Part shown: positions 34,523 to 46,720 of the stretch, piece by piece
Numbering within the stretch: the first letter of the stretch is position 1
Layout: every line of letters starts with the position of its first letter
Source of the DNA: Rhizophagus clarus
Taxonomy: Eukaryota; Glomeromycota; Glomeromycetes; Glomerales; Glomeraceae
Reading direction: 5' to 3'
Assembly: GCA_015698045.1 (NCBI GenBank)
Contig: BLAL01000043.1
Span: forward strand, 806,001-870,000
DNA length: 64,000 nucleotides
Notes under the pieces: model-generated
Told to the model about the DNA's origin: nothing
Database searches by the model: none
The model's input: only the letters and a program-made list of their open reading frames with translations
Translations under genes and position numbers: made by a program

Positions 34523-36545
34523 TTTATAAAAAAATTAATTTATTTCGCACTGTATTCTTTGTTATTAAAAAAAAAATGATGTTTCCATAAGCGGGTAAAT
34601 AAAACAAATAAGTGGTGCAACCATCAAAGTTTTTAATATTGTCTACTGATCGACCTGTCCTGTGCTCATTGTAAATGATGGTGATCGCTTGATAAAATGT
34701 TTTTTAAAATTAAATTTTTATCATTTCCTGTTTTTATCTAAATTTGTAAGATCATCACCGATCTATTATTTTTAAGTGAGAAAGAGAGTGAGAGAAATTT
34801 ATTATTTAGTCATTTGCTTTTTTTGTACATAAAATTACACCGTCGGTTAACTTATCCTTCGGTAATTATTTATCCCTTTATGTTGTACTACATATGTTAC
34901 ACAAGTCGGACTTGTAGTCTTGTACTACCAATTTCATAATGATATTTTTGAAAAAACGGAATTGTTTAATTCAAATCCTCATAATTATATCTGTCAATCC
35001 TCTATAAATTAACAATAAAATAAATTTTTAGCCCCTCCCAAATCTCTCATATTTATGATAGTCTATGTTATCCAAAAATTCCGATGGCCGGTAACAAAAA
35101 AAAAAATCATGTCAATTGTATGTTATATTACAATATTGACCAATTCTTTTAAAAAATATAATAATCCTTGTTAAACTAATTAATAAATTATAAGAAAAAA
35201 GATTACTGCTTATAATAACTAAAAGAAAAGATTAGGCACATTAAACATATTATGTTTAATGAGTCAAAGTTTGAAGTTTCAAAAAATGTTAAAATCAACA
35301 ATTCAATTTTGATGATTAACCTTATTTACACGATATTTACTGATATTAACGAAGGCCTATTTCTAACGCCACTAGATGTTGCGATTCCTTCCCCGATCAG
35401 AACTTTGCCCAAAGTTTATCACAGGCAAATGGTTAAACGACGCCGTGTTTGGGTATATCATATGGGAGTTTGTAGAAACGATATTATTTTAATCACCAGT
35501 TCAATCACCAGTTCAACACAGTTAGATAACCTGCTTTATTGCGCAAACAGTTCATATTTTTCTGTGGTGCAAAGGAGCATCTTTATTTATGAGGAAAAAA
35601 AACATTAATAAGCCTATAGTGTAGAATGATAATCATTTTCATTCTCGCGCAAGTCAACTATAACATGAAGTACATCATCTCGGAATAATGCTTTTAATTA
35701 TTTGAGATTTATCTGTCAAAAGTTGGCGTTGTTGCCCAGAAAATATAGATTACATTGTAATAATTCCGTGTTTATATACCTTATCCCATTAAGAGAACGC
35801 GAAACAATTTAGAATATCATTTAGTGTCTGCTCAATGGATGGGGTGGACAAATAATTTCGACTGCGGATATCAACAACAAATAAAAAAAGGATCCTTTAA
35901 TGTACAAGGAATAACAGATTTAATTCAGCTGGAATCCTGCCAAATCATATATGTATTTCTTATAAAGGGAATCATCTATTAATTTATCATTTTTTTTTTT
36001 TTGTAACAAAAGTTCATTAAATATATTTGTTTGCAAAAATATAGCTACATCCTATTATGAAAGATTAATCCCGTTAGGAGACACAAGCTCTATTAATTGG
36101 TTAATTACCTTTCGTTTGGAAGTTTTTGAGGTTTTCTCTTTTTCTGTTGTAAATTAACCAAAGATATGTTATCAGATGTACATGCCGAGTATTATTCCAA
36201 TGCATTATAAATATTTTACATAAAATATATATAGAAATAGGCTTTTGCAAAATATTATTATGTGTCGCATCAAACAATTGCATGTAATAAAATGACACGA
36301 TTATTTATTTATTTATTTTTTTTTTTTGTTGATATATTTTTTTAAATAAAGGATGACATGTAATTTGGATGCAAATACTGCTACAGATAACTATACAACA
36401 CTTCTACAATTAAAAATTTAATCCTTACAGCCTGAAAACACTTATTGCTCAAAGAAAGTAAGAAACCCATCACCAACATCTGTTATAGGATCTTTCGTAA
36501 TACTATAATATTTAATAACTAAATGAGGATTTTAGCTAAAAATTT
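34523..36545. other. Gene-free stretch upstream of kinase copy 2
   Basis: The first 120 bp share blocks with the upstream region of kinase copy 1. An open frame of 118 codons at 35252-35608 (plus) has no motif and no splice support, so it is left as uncertain. The rest is AT-rich without repeats of note. Confidence 0.5.
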
Positions 36546-37852
36546 TTAAGGAAATTCATAACGATGCTTCTTTTTCTTTTTTTTCTTTTTCTTTGTAAAG
36601 GGATGGATATTGTGTTTTCCTGGTGAATCTGAAAGAAAAAGGGACTGTTATAAAAATTTAAAATAAAAAATGAACAAATTTACACAAATACTGACCCTCT
36701 TTGATCTTGATCTCAAATACAAATTCATCTACTGCATCCCACACAACAGCTGGATTTATCTGGAAATCCTTTTTCAAATAATCACCAAGTGGAAATAATA
36801 AATATTGCATATGATCCCATTCAAATAAACGACAGTAGCAATCTAAAAAAAACATCCCACAATAAAGTTCCCCAATAATGATAATATGATTAAAACCATA
36901 TTCTTTAACACGCTTTATATAAACGATAAGATCTTCTAAAGGTACTTTAGTTTTGATTTTAAAACCGATAGATGATGAAACACGACAAATATCAGATTCA
37001 CATGCGATCATCTCAACTAACATTAATGAATTTCTCGGATTGTTGATAAGCCCCAGCGCTTCATCATCCTCGTTATCCATTCGCACATGGGACATGGAGG
37101 TTTGATCATCTGCTGGGTCTCTATCATCATCGTCCGGGAGTATAAGTTTACACGGTTTTTTCGGAACTTGGGTCCACGGAGTGCTGTTCAAGCCATCACC
37201 TCGGCACAATTTGCCCAAGGATGCTTGCATGATTTTCTCTCTATTGGGACAACATCCAAATGACATCCCTTCGATGCTTTGATTGTTTTCATCCTCGATT
37301 CCGCTGCCAATTTGTTGTTTTGGTATAGAATCTTTCTCATTTCTTTTTGCTCTCGCTTTACTAGTGTCTTGTCTGTCTTCCCAGTACGGAGAGACGCTCC
37401 GAACATACAATTTGTTATCTTTATTTTCCGACCTTGTCGTTTGTTCTTCTTTCGTGATTTTTTTGTTGATATAGTTATTTTTATTGTGGTCGGGGGACCC
37501 CTCATATCTGGTTCCATCAAAGTCATCTTGTCGGACAGGGGAGCCAGTTTCTCGAGAAGAAAAGCTTTTTGGGCTTGGTAATTTTTCTTCCCGAAATGAT
37601 GAAGTTGACTCATCACGTAATAGGACCATAATAGGCAAATCGCGTCCCACACTATTATAACCAATATCGGACGAACGCGAGACGAGGTCACCATTCTGCC
37701 TGCGGGACCGAACGGAATTACGATTTCTTGTTCCCTACACAAAATATGGTACATTCACTTTTTCTCTTTTGAAATAGTGCAAAAGTGCAAAAAAACTATA
37801 AAAAACTAACATGTAAGGTCTCACGAAATCTGTTATCAGTTTTCTCGCCCAT
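36546..37852 (-). CDS. Unknown three-exon protein with basic low-complexity leader and poly-Lys tail
   Basis: Exons 37852-37811, 37734-36696 and 36628-36546 join in frame to 388 codons (387 aa) with GT-AG introns. Exon 1 is MGEKTDNRFRETLH. Residues 15-210 are charged and disordered, rich in Arg, Ser, Lys and Asp (for example NRNSVRSRRQNGD). Residues about 215-360 form a more regular part (MLVEMIACESDICRVSSSIG, FNHIIIIGELYCGMFFLDCY, then WDAVDEFVFEIKIKE). The last exon adds a run of nine lysines before HRYEFP, a likely nuclear localisation or nucleic-acid-binding tail. Base composition is clearly less AT-rich than neighbouring genes. No family was recognised; a capsid/Gag-like or DNA-binding transposon protein is one option, unsupported. 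Confidence 0.6.
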
Positions 37853-38645
37853 GATTCTTTTAAATGGTCCAACCAGGAATATGCGTATAAACTTAAAGAT
37901 GAAAATAGAACTGAGTTTAAAAAAAAAGTGAGATTGGATAACTGTACTACTACTCTTAAACTACTTTCTGATATATTCCGGAATGTCCGAAACGTCCGAG
38001 TCTGTCATATGTGTCTAACAACCAAGATAAAGAGGTGCGTCAAATATATATAAATTATTAAGCCTAACCAATTTTCCGTGTGTATGATGTGCGTCATTAA
38101 TTAAAGCAACACAAATTGCCTTTAATGACTGTCGAAAAGTTGCAGAAGTATTACGCGTACAGTAGTCATAAGTAGTCATATCAAAAGCACGTTGTATAGT
38201 GGGTGACACCAATAAAATTGATGATCTCTAAATGTTAATAAAAAAGTATTAATACTTATTGTTAAATTCTACTTAACTACATTAAACTGATTGGCCTACA
38301 TTATAACATTTTAGCGTGTATAACGCAGTGGATTTTTAAATACTTAATTATGATTGGTTTAAATGTAAATCATGTGATTTATTGTGGTCATGTACTGTAC
38401 TTGGACCTAATTTCGAATTTGATTAAATACTGTATGTCCATGCTGGATTTTACATAAATCTTATAAAACTTCCAACTAAAAAATGTATTTATCTCATGTA
38501 CAAATTACAATCTACTATAATTTTTATTAGCTAAACCATTTTATAATAATGAATAAGTTAATAATGAATGAATATTATTTATACTGTACCTTTACTCTTT
38601 AATATCTTCAAATAATTAAGCAAGTTTTTAGCAGAGGATTGGATA
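37853..38645. other. Gene-free stretch
   Basis: No supported exon. The 65-codon frame at 38015-38212 (minus) has no features. The right border is the left end of a TIR element. Confidence 0.5.
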
Positions 38646-40263
38646 ACCCTATAAGAAATCTGTATACGGAAAGGATACGTTTTATAAACGTTTGATATAC
38701 GTTTTTACCAATTCCGTATAACAATTCCGTATATTTAATACGTAATTCATTTTTGAATGTTTTTTAAAAAAATTGGTGCATATGGAATGTATGCGGAAAA
38801 ATTAATATATACGGAATGTATATGGAATTTTTGAACTTGTTTTTTTTAAATAATGATTTTATCGATTTTATCGTCGTTCCGTATCATAAGTCATTAACAC
38901 GTGATCACGTGATTTTTGTTATGATACGTTTTTTGTTTATATAAACCCAGCTTTGATCTTCCACCCTGTCTTCCTGTCTTCCTCTCCCTGATTTTTTATT
39001 TCGCATTTTTTTTTTTTTTAAAAAAAAAAAACTCTTTTTCTTTTATTTGTTGCCCCTCTTTTTTATTCTCACTTGCTACTCTTCTTTTAAAAACTTCTTT
39101 TCCTTTATTTTTAACTTCGTTGCCCTCTTTAAAAAAAAAAAAAAAAATTTATTTTTGCCCCTTTTTTACCGAACTGAATTATTTCTGCATAGGTTAGAGG
39201 TTAAAGATGGACTAACCGTGACTACTGACACGAAGTTTGTTAGGACTGGTGAATAAAAAGCCTTATTTAGTGCAGGTAGTTCCTAAGTTTCTAATTTAAA
39301 AAGAGAGGTTCCTATAAGCCGGGTTATGTAAGTTACCTTCTGCTTTATTTTTCTAACTTTGTCATCTCTTTAAAAATCTTTTTTTATTTCCTTCCCTAAC
39401 TTCGTTATTCCTTTTTCAAAAAAAAAAATTTTTTTTTTATTTATTTTACTTTTTTACTTCCACCTCACTATCCTTTCTTTTTTATTTATATTTATTCTTT
39501 ATTTTGTAGACCAGATTTTTTTTTTGCTGCTTGATTCCTTTTTTCTTTTTGCGGGTCAATTTTGAAGTACTTTTTTTTTGTAAGTCAGGTAGGAACCGAA
39601 CGTTTGGAGACTTGGATGATTGCAGGTACTATATAAGCGGAGCTTTTATTTCTTTTTTTTTTGTTTTTAGGTTGTCTGACTCCTGATGGCTTGGACGAAT
39701 CCAGAATTATAGGTACAATAGGGAAGCGTTGGTCTAATTGACGTACTAGTGTCTTTTTTTATTTATTTTGAAGGAATAGGTTATTTCTTTGGACTAAGTG
39801 CTCCTGGAGACTTTTGATTTCTTAAAAAAACTTAAATTTCTTAAAGAAACATCAGTAGAAATAGTATTAATGTTTCTTTTTGTTTTGGTTTGCAATAGTT
39901 GGTTTGATAGGAATAAACTATTCATAATATACAGTATTTGTGTTTTATTTTATTTTTTTTATTTTTTGATTTAATAAATAAAATTAAATTTATATAAATA
40001 AAGTCTAGTAATAAATTGTAATAAATTACAATATAAACAGTAAATTTACTAAGCAATAATAAAAATTTCATGGTAAATCAGTGATTAAATCATGTAAATT
40101 CCGTATGAATTCCATGAAAATTCCGTATCCAAACCATATTTATAGTGATACGGAATTGTGCATTTTCCCGTATCTTTTCAACGGTCTATTGTGATACGTT
40201 ATTTCTAAGGAAAAAACCCGTATAAAAATCTTATTAAAAACGTATCCAGTTTTTTTATAGGGT
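38646..40263. mobile_element. TIR element with pyrimidine-rich core, about 1.6 kb
   Basis: The left end ACCCTATAAGAAATCTGTAT and the complement of the right end ACCCTATAAAAAAACTG align and continue into GGATACGTTTTATAA / GGATACGTTTTTAATAA. Subterminal regions on both sides are filled with TTCCGTAT and ATACGGAA words (38693-38890; 40095-40240). The core (38960-39800) is strongly C/T-rich on the plus strand with long T- and A-runs. No transposase motif was found, and no clean target duplication could be set. The small frame at 39047-39256 is low complexity. Confidence 0.6.
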
Positions 40264-42291
40264 AAAGGTTGACTGCAATAAAAACATAATAAATCATTTC
40301 TAATAATATAATAAAAACGGGAGAGTTATCATTAATGCCTTTTAATATTTAAATTTTAATACATAAAATAGCAATAAGACTACACCTTTTTCTTGTTTTA
40401 ACTATTGTCTATTTCACTATTTCCGTGTCCATTAATTCTATCGCTAGTATTTGTGATAAATTCTGAAATACCTTTTGTATTATACGTTAATATGATTTTT
40501 TTATTACCATATTTGGGGATATTTTCTTTTCTTATAATGACAAACCACTGCTATTATTAGAGCTTGTTTTCCGCTTTTTTTGATGTCATTCATTTCTTTT
40601 TCTAATTTAACATTGTAAAACTAGCATTAATAAGCTATAATTATATTAATGTTAATAAAGCTAATTTATAAAAATGAAATTATAAGCCACAGTCTGCGGA
40701 TTTCTAATTAAATTTTTTGTTATACTTTTGCTACTATTTTTTGATTATTTGTACTTTTTATTTTACATTGTAATAATGTATTGTTTGTAGTTTAAAGTTC
40801 CTGTGCCATCTCCGGGTACTTTTTTCCCAACCATTTTATATTTCATGCAAGACTTTTGATAATAAATATCCATAATCTTCAACATATTCAATAATTTTGT
40901 CATTTTGGGATTAAATATTATTACAAAATAAATGAAAATTTTGCGTTAAAACAAAGTTACTTGATCTTTTTCCATCCAGTATTTGACGGTGGTTTTTGAT
41001 TTATTTCAAGATAATAATGGTACCTGGAAAACTATTTTGGTACAAATACTTATAAAAAAATTGATATACCACGAGGTCACAGGATGGGTAACTTCAATTC
41101 TTTTGATGTAGAGGATTATAAAGTTTTCAAGTTATTACAAAAATAATAAATGATAATGTATATTGTTTAAATTAAGAGATTCTTTCATTTTTAACAAATT
41201 AATAAACAATTTTATATTGATTTATACGTAATCTCTGTTTTTTTTTTCAAAAAAAAGTTCGTAACGTTATTTTAGATAGAAATTTTTTTTTCAATAAATA
41301 ATTATTATTAAAAATATTAAAATAAAATTGAAAAAATCTACGTAAACTTTAATAAAACCATTAACAAGTGTCTTCTTTAATCTTGATGGCATATTCTTGA
41401 CACTTCTTCGCTTTTACACACTTTCTTAATAGCAAAAAATCTTTACATTCTGTAAATGTATTTTAAGATATTAAAGATTATTTTGACTATTAAAGCAGAA
41501 AAATAACTTGTAACAAAAGAATATATTGAACCTTTCCAAAACAAAATTTGTAATAGACGGCGCGAAAAAGCGCGAAAAGATATGAAAAAATGATCATATC
41601 ATTATAAATCTTATCGTACATTCTGATTGTATTGAAAGATGGGTTTCAGTTAAAAAAAAAAACAATTTTTATTTATTTTTATCAAAAATACACAAAATGT
41701 AGGTTTCATAAAATTTATTTATAAGCCTGACATTAATTAAATTATTCATTTAAAATGAAGAAAATTTACATACTTTTGATATCGGAAAAGGGTTCGTATG
41801 GGATTCTTTGATGGAAATTTTTTTTTACTTATGAATTTCCTCATTCAACATTATTAAATTCAAATTGCTTAAATGCTTTAAAAACAATTGTATTTTATTA
41901 TATTAATTTAAAAATATCAATATTTTATAGAACAATTAAATATATTAGAATCTATTTCACATTATTTACTGTCATTCTCTAGATACTAATTTTATTCAAC
42001 CATATCGGCGGATCGGAAAAATTGGGCCTAATTTTATGTCACCATATTTAGTCACGTGTCTTAGCAGATCGCAAATTCTTCGTAAAGTCATTTTTTAAAA
42101 TCAGAAAACACCCCAAAAAATACTATTATTAAGCTAACGATACTTAAGGAACCCATCAACTATATATGAAACCCATCAGTGATTTTTAAGGTAGGCAACA
42201 GAGTTTAAAAACATAATATTTTTAGCCTAAAATAGACTTTTTAATTGCTAACTGCAGTAACTATTTTTTTTTTTTAAAAAATATTTTGACA
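40264..42291. other. Gene-free stretch with one weak coding remnant
   Basis: Mostly AT-rich. At 41030-41146 (plus) a short frame reads YFGTNTYKKIDIPRGHRMGN then FNSFDVEDYKVFKLLQK, which looks like protein-coding text but has no identified parent gene. No repeats of note. Confidence 0.4.
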
Positions 42292-43261
42292 ATGTCAACT
42301 TCAAGTAATACTTCTTGCAATGAGTTGGAATGTAAAATATGTGGGAAGATTTATAAACGACATTCAAGTTTAGTTAAGCACGAAAAATCCATTCAAGACG
42401 CTAATATTAGGCCTGTTCAATTCTGATTGATCGGGTTTTTGATCGCAAAATCCGTTGACCAATCCGAACATGTGATCAAAATCAGAATTGAGTTGGCTGA
42501 TCGCTGATCGCAAATTTCCGACAATAAACAATTAACACGTTTGTTTTTGCTTATTTTAAATTGCGATCAAAATGATTCTACATTTTTGTAGAACTCAAAA
42601 ATCGGATTACTGAACGGGTTACACAATTTTGTCAGCCAATCTGTATCAACTCATAACCGATCAAAAATCCGCGCGATCAGAATTGAACAGGCCTATTATG
42701 AAACCAACAATATATAATTTGCCTGAAGAGGCGATTGAAGAGACGCGAAAAACTATAGTTTATTATATTAAAGAAAGGTTGAAACAGCATTCAAGGCATG
42801 TTGGTAACGTTCACACCATGATTAATTGTACAGAGAGTCAGTTTTTTGGTGTTTTTAAAGGGTATATACATAATTATTATCTAAGAACAGGATATTATAA
42901 GTGTATATTTAAAGGCGTTGATGCTTACTCTACTTTATCATGTATATTGAGAGATGATAATTGGGGTGCTAAATTTTTTTCACAACATCAAAAAACATTT
43001 GCTTTATCATACCAACCACCATCAAGTCCAAATGAACCAGATCCTCTTCAAGACTCATATATGTATCAGGAGCTAGATCCTCTTCTAGAACCTGATCCTC
43101 TTCAAGAACCCGATCCTCTTCAAGATCAAATCACCGGACATTGGCTTCTAGGAAAAAATGAAATTATAAGTCAAAACCTATACAAATTAATATTGGGTGG
43201 AAAAGAAAAGTCAAGTCAGATGTGCGTAATATTGAATATTCATCAGGATTCGTTTCCATAA
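42292..43261 (+). pseudogene. Zinc-finger-like gene split by a MITE
   Basis: The 5' part (42292-42407) starts MSTSSNTSCNELECKICGKI and continues YKRHSSLVKHEKS, a CxxC and H arrangement like a degenerate C2H2 finger. The 3' part (from 42698) has MKPTIYNLPEEAIEETRKTI, VYYIKERLKQHS, an aromatic middle (FGVFKGYIHNYYLRTGYYKC), and a Pro/Asp repeat (DPLLEPDPLQEPDPLQD) near the end, stopping at 43261. A 288-bp MITE sits between the two parts. Removing the element plus one target copy leaves both parts in the same reading frame, so the insertion broke a single exon. As it stands, translation from the 5' ATG ends inside the MITE; a shorter protein could begin at the ATG at 42698. Function unknown. Confidence 0.6.
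42408..42695. mobile_element. MITE inserted in coding sequence
   Basis: Terminal inverted repeats GGCCTGTTCAATTCTGAT (from 42410) and ATCAGAATTGAACAGGCC (to 42693), flanked on both sides by TA (or read as ATT). The TA flank fits Tc1/mariner-type mobilisation. The interior repeats GATCGC/GCGATC words and TCAGAATTGA, with no coding capacity. Confidence 0.8.
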
Positions 43262-43608
43262 GTTTTACAGTTTCACGAACAAAAATCACAGATGATCTTT
43301 AGATAATGGGAAGGAACGTGATAACTACTAGTATATTAAAAAAATTACAATTTACTATTTCATTTAATATATTTGCAAATAAAAGTAATTTTCATAACTG
43401 CTTAAAAAATTATATATTTTCTTTTTTTACATTTATAATATTACAAATTTTAATTTAAATAAATATCACTAAATAATTTTCATCTACTATGATTAAATAA
43501 AATACTTAGTCAATGCGCAAACATTTTGGTGTTGGAGTTAAATTAATTTCATTGCAATTGAAATATAAAACCCTATTCTCATATTCAAGGATATCTAAAA
43601 TTGCTGAT
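43262..43608. other. Short AT-rich spacer
   Basis: 347 bp between two convergent genes. AT-rich, nothing recognised. Confidence 0.5.
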
Positions 43609-45721
43609 TTACTTCACCATCTTTTGTTGTTTTTCTAAAGAAGTGAGAAACTTGCTGATGGTTTTTTTTTCTACCGCTGAACAAGAAAATGCTGCCAAAC
43701 CAAAACGACGATGAATATGCATCATTTCTGGGATATGATACACTAGCACATGCATATATGGCGTGATATCACTTGTTTGATAAAAGCTAGAATCTAAGAA
43801 TTGATGCAACCATGCACGTGCATCATTAGAAAACTGTATTACATCAGTTTTAGGATCTTTCACAGCATTATGAAGTAAATAAAAGTTATTCCATAAACTT
43901 CTAATTTGAACTGCTCGAGAGTGTGGAAAAAGTTTACCCAAATCAAAATGTTGAAGCACAGTTAATTTATCCTGCCCCATTAAAGAAGTATATTGCCAAT
44001 TAGTTGAACCTTCTTCAAGCCAAAAGTGAAATCTAACACATATACATTTCATTTCTTTAACAATAACATTGCTAGCTTTATCTCCCCAGGTATTTCTAGA
44101 TTTAAGTTCATCAATTACCAGTCGCCAAAGAACATCCGTAATGCATAGCATCATATGCAATTCATCTGGCACCCAATTCTGTAATGGGATCATATCAAAA
44201 AGCGGAGGTTGGATGTGACCCTTAGAAAATTTATAATTTTCACAAACTTGATCCATATTCTTACTTATTGTCCATTCATATGAAAAATTTCCCTGTTGTT
44301 CTTTGGATATTTCACACCATGGACAAAAACATTTACTATTTACTGCGTTCATTCCCAAACAAATTACAAGAAATTTCCAATCCGATGAGAAATAAAGATC
44401 AAATTTCCATTTTATACCTTGATCATCTATTAATCCTTCTTCTTTTAGTTTTCTCAATTCCATAATTAAATATTCTAATGCAGTATGCAACATTTCATAC
44501 TTCTCAATATCAGAATACAAAGCTATAGTATAATGACTATCTGGTTGTTGTAATGTATCTTTATCATCAAGAATCGAAAAAGTAACCATTACATGTTTTA
44601 CTTTCTTTCCAACATTTCTTCCATCACCAGATATACGTAAATGTATTTTAGGATTTGTCACATGTATTACTCCTTTCTTAATAAGACCTGGTATAAGATA
44701 TTTTAAAATATCAATAATATTTCGTCTCCCACCTTTACCAATGGATTGTTGCACATTATTTATAATATCGACATCATCAATATGCACTTCTGAATTTACA
44801 GAATTATCTGATGATGGTGACATATTTATAAGTGAAATTGGTATAATATCCTTTATTTCCTGTGTAATTTTCTTTCTTTCTGAAAAAACTAACCATTCAC
44901 GTGGCAAGTTATGGCAGACTGAAGCTAAATTTTGATACCCTCCACGCGTTATTTGGCCTTTGTCACATGCTTCAACAGTTGCTCTTGCCTTATGTTTCGT
45001 ATCTTCAACATCTTCCTTGCCAATACTAAAATAAAAATGTTGATCTTTTATATTAAATTCAATTGATTTTAAAATAGGTTTATGGATTACACTTTTGATT
45101 GCCGTTTGATCAAATATTGCATGTACAGATTTTGCAATTTTTTTTGCTCGGTTATTTTGTCCAGTTATAGTTAAATTGTTAAATGGCTTCAGTGTTGTTG
45201 CTCGTCTCTTAGTATCCCTTGCTTGCTGAAGTACTTCTAGCTGAAGACCAAATACATGTGGTCCTGAATAACGTGTCTTGGTTTCTGGATCTAAGGCCTA
45301 TCATAAATAAATAAAATTTATATTTAAAAATTATAACTGATATCATTAGTTAATATAATAATATTTATTGTCATACTTTAGTATATAAACTTGCCGCATC
45401 TGAACTGGACTTTTCTGATTTTATCTGGTATTGACATTCATTTCCGTAATATATCCAATAAACCGGGTTTTTTTCTACATATTTAATTATACACCTGACT
45501 GAATGCCTTTTTTTAGGTTTCCCCTAGCCCGATTCAATTTCATAATTGTCAGGAATTCGGAACCCATTTTGACGTTTTGTATATTTAAGGTAAGCAGCAG
45601 GTGGATAATTTCCTTCTTCAATAATGTTATAGGTGTAACTTCGTCCAGATTCAGAATATTCAATAATAGAATCTTCAGGATAGTTATGGGTTACAACCTT
45701 TCTTACACTTTGTTGATCCAT
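43609..45721 (-). pseudogene. Transposase-like protein, two exons, one stop and one frameshift
   Basis: Exon 1 (45721-45377) starts MDQQSVRKVVTHNYPEDSII; exon 2 runs 45297-43609. They join in phase 0 (YTK|ALDPETKTRYSGPHVFG). Exon 2 is one open frame of over 560 codons. It carries ISGDGRNVGKKVKHVMVTFS, FCPWC, WVPDELHMMLCITDVLW and FGLAAFSCSAVEKK. This succession of Asp/His-rich blocks and a CxWC pair is typical of large DDE-type transposase proteins in fungi and animals; the exact superfamily was not settled. A TAG at 45524-45526 breaks exon 1 before GKPKKRHSV. Near 43672 a run of nine A has shifted the frame: after VEKK the other frame reads NHQQVSHFFRKTTKDG, the more protein-like end. Otherwise well preserved, so probably a recent loss. 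Confidence 0.6.
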
Positions 45722-45733
45722 TTGAGATGGTAA

Positions 45734-45823
45734 GAGTTTAATCGTATAAAAGATGATGATCAACTAGCAAAAAGGATCGAGTTTAATCGTATAAAAGATG
45801 ATGATCAACTAGCAAAAAGGATC
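45734..45823. repeat. Perfect 45-bp direct duplication
   Basis: Two adjacent identical 45-bp units (45734-45778 and 45779-45823), each starting GAGTTTAATCGTATAAAAGA and ending AAAAAGGATC. They lie immediately upstream of the start of the transposase-like gene and include TATAAAAG, so a promoter segment is duplicated. Confidence 0.85.
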
Positions 45824-45890
45824 GTATATAAAGTATATAAAATCGGGGATCAGATCATCAGAATATAAAAATTAAAAAGGGGTCCGGAAT

Positions 45891-46720
45891 ATGATTAAAA
45901 GTGACCCAGCGCCTGGTGAACCAAAACTTACAATCGGAATTTCTCGCCAAATACTCGATTAAGGCCTATAAGGCCATACATACACCTAAAAGAGAACGTC
46001 AACTAATAGTGTTTTTCGAAAGGCATACAGATATGCTGTTTGCACTAAAAACATCATTTGACATCGAAAATGTCACGCACAATTGGTCCCGCGGTGAACC
46101 CTTTAGGAACAAAATCCCTCATAAAACCGCCCGGAATGGGATGAATGAGGACTCGTCTAGCAAATCGCGCACGCAAAATCGATCGAAAGATCAGAACCCA
46201 ACCAAATCCAACTTTAGGAACAAGCCCAAGGGTTCTGCCGATGTCTTTAACACTCTAGTGGACGTGTTGAAGAAATTGGCATCCAATTAATCGGCTACTA
46301 GCGACGATCTAGAAGAATTTTCGAGAAATTTCTGAATTCCGTGACCGGATGAACTTACGCGCAAGAAAGGAAGAAAGCAACACGCGAACCATCTTACGAC
46401 AAGGCCATCTAATCCAAGTGATGAATGGAATATCAAGATTATAATTCTAGATTAGTTTTCTTATAGCTTAGTCTCCCTTCATTTTTTACTAACGTTTTTT
46501 GTAGGGCGAAATATTTTACTTTTATTTTTCTTTTATAAAATTTAGCGTAATCAAAAAAATAGAGATAATAGCAAAAATCCAAAAAAAATTAAGAGCCAAT
46601 TATATGGACCTGGTCTATAGGTTTTTTATTCAGATGTAAAAATTTTTATTTTACTTGCTTTCAAATAAAACGCACTATTGGCTAAAAAAAAAAAAAAAAA
46701 AAAATGATTAAAAGTGACCC
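45891..46720 (+). mobile_element. 5'-truncated LINE insertion with 17-bp target duplications
   Basis: ATGATTAAAAGTGACCC occurs at 45891-45907 and again at 46704-46720. The second copy is directly preceded by an A-run of about 20 nt. These are the hallmarks of target-primed reverse transcription. The body (45908-46703) begins inside a reading frame that ends at 46290 and encodes KRERQLIVFFERHTDMLFAL followed by a Lys/Arg/Asn-rich segment and DVFNTLVDVLKKLASN, the end of the element's last or only captured ORF, then about 390 bp of 3' UTR. No reverse transcriptase motif remains. A second member of the same kind lies at 63161-63820. Confidence 0.85.

Noticed and set aside
35252-35608. 118-codon frame (plus)
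   Set aside because: Begins in AT-rich sequence without promoter or splice support and shows no motif; kept only as a remark in the gap entry.
37188-37754. 188-codon frame overlapping the poly-Lys gene on the same strand
   Set aside because: Out of frame with the splice-supported three-exon model; composition looks like a shifted reading of the charged leader.
39047-39256. 69-codon frame (plus) in the TIR element
   Set aside because: Phe/Lys low-complexity product of T- and A-runs.
39186-39260. Possible tRNA or structured RNA in a less AT-rich patch
   Set aside because: No cloverleaf with a T-arm GGTTC block could be folded by eye; no tRNA gene was found anywhere in the window.
46341-46480. 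Possible second ORF in the LINE 3' region
   Set aside because: Contains several stops in all frames; treated as 3' UTR.
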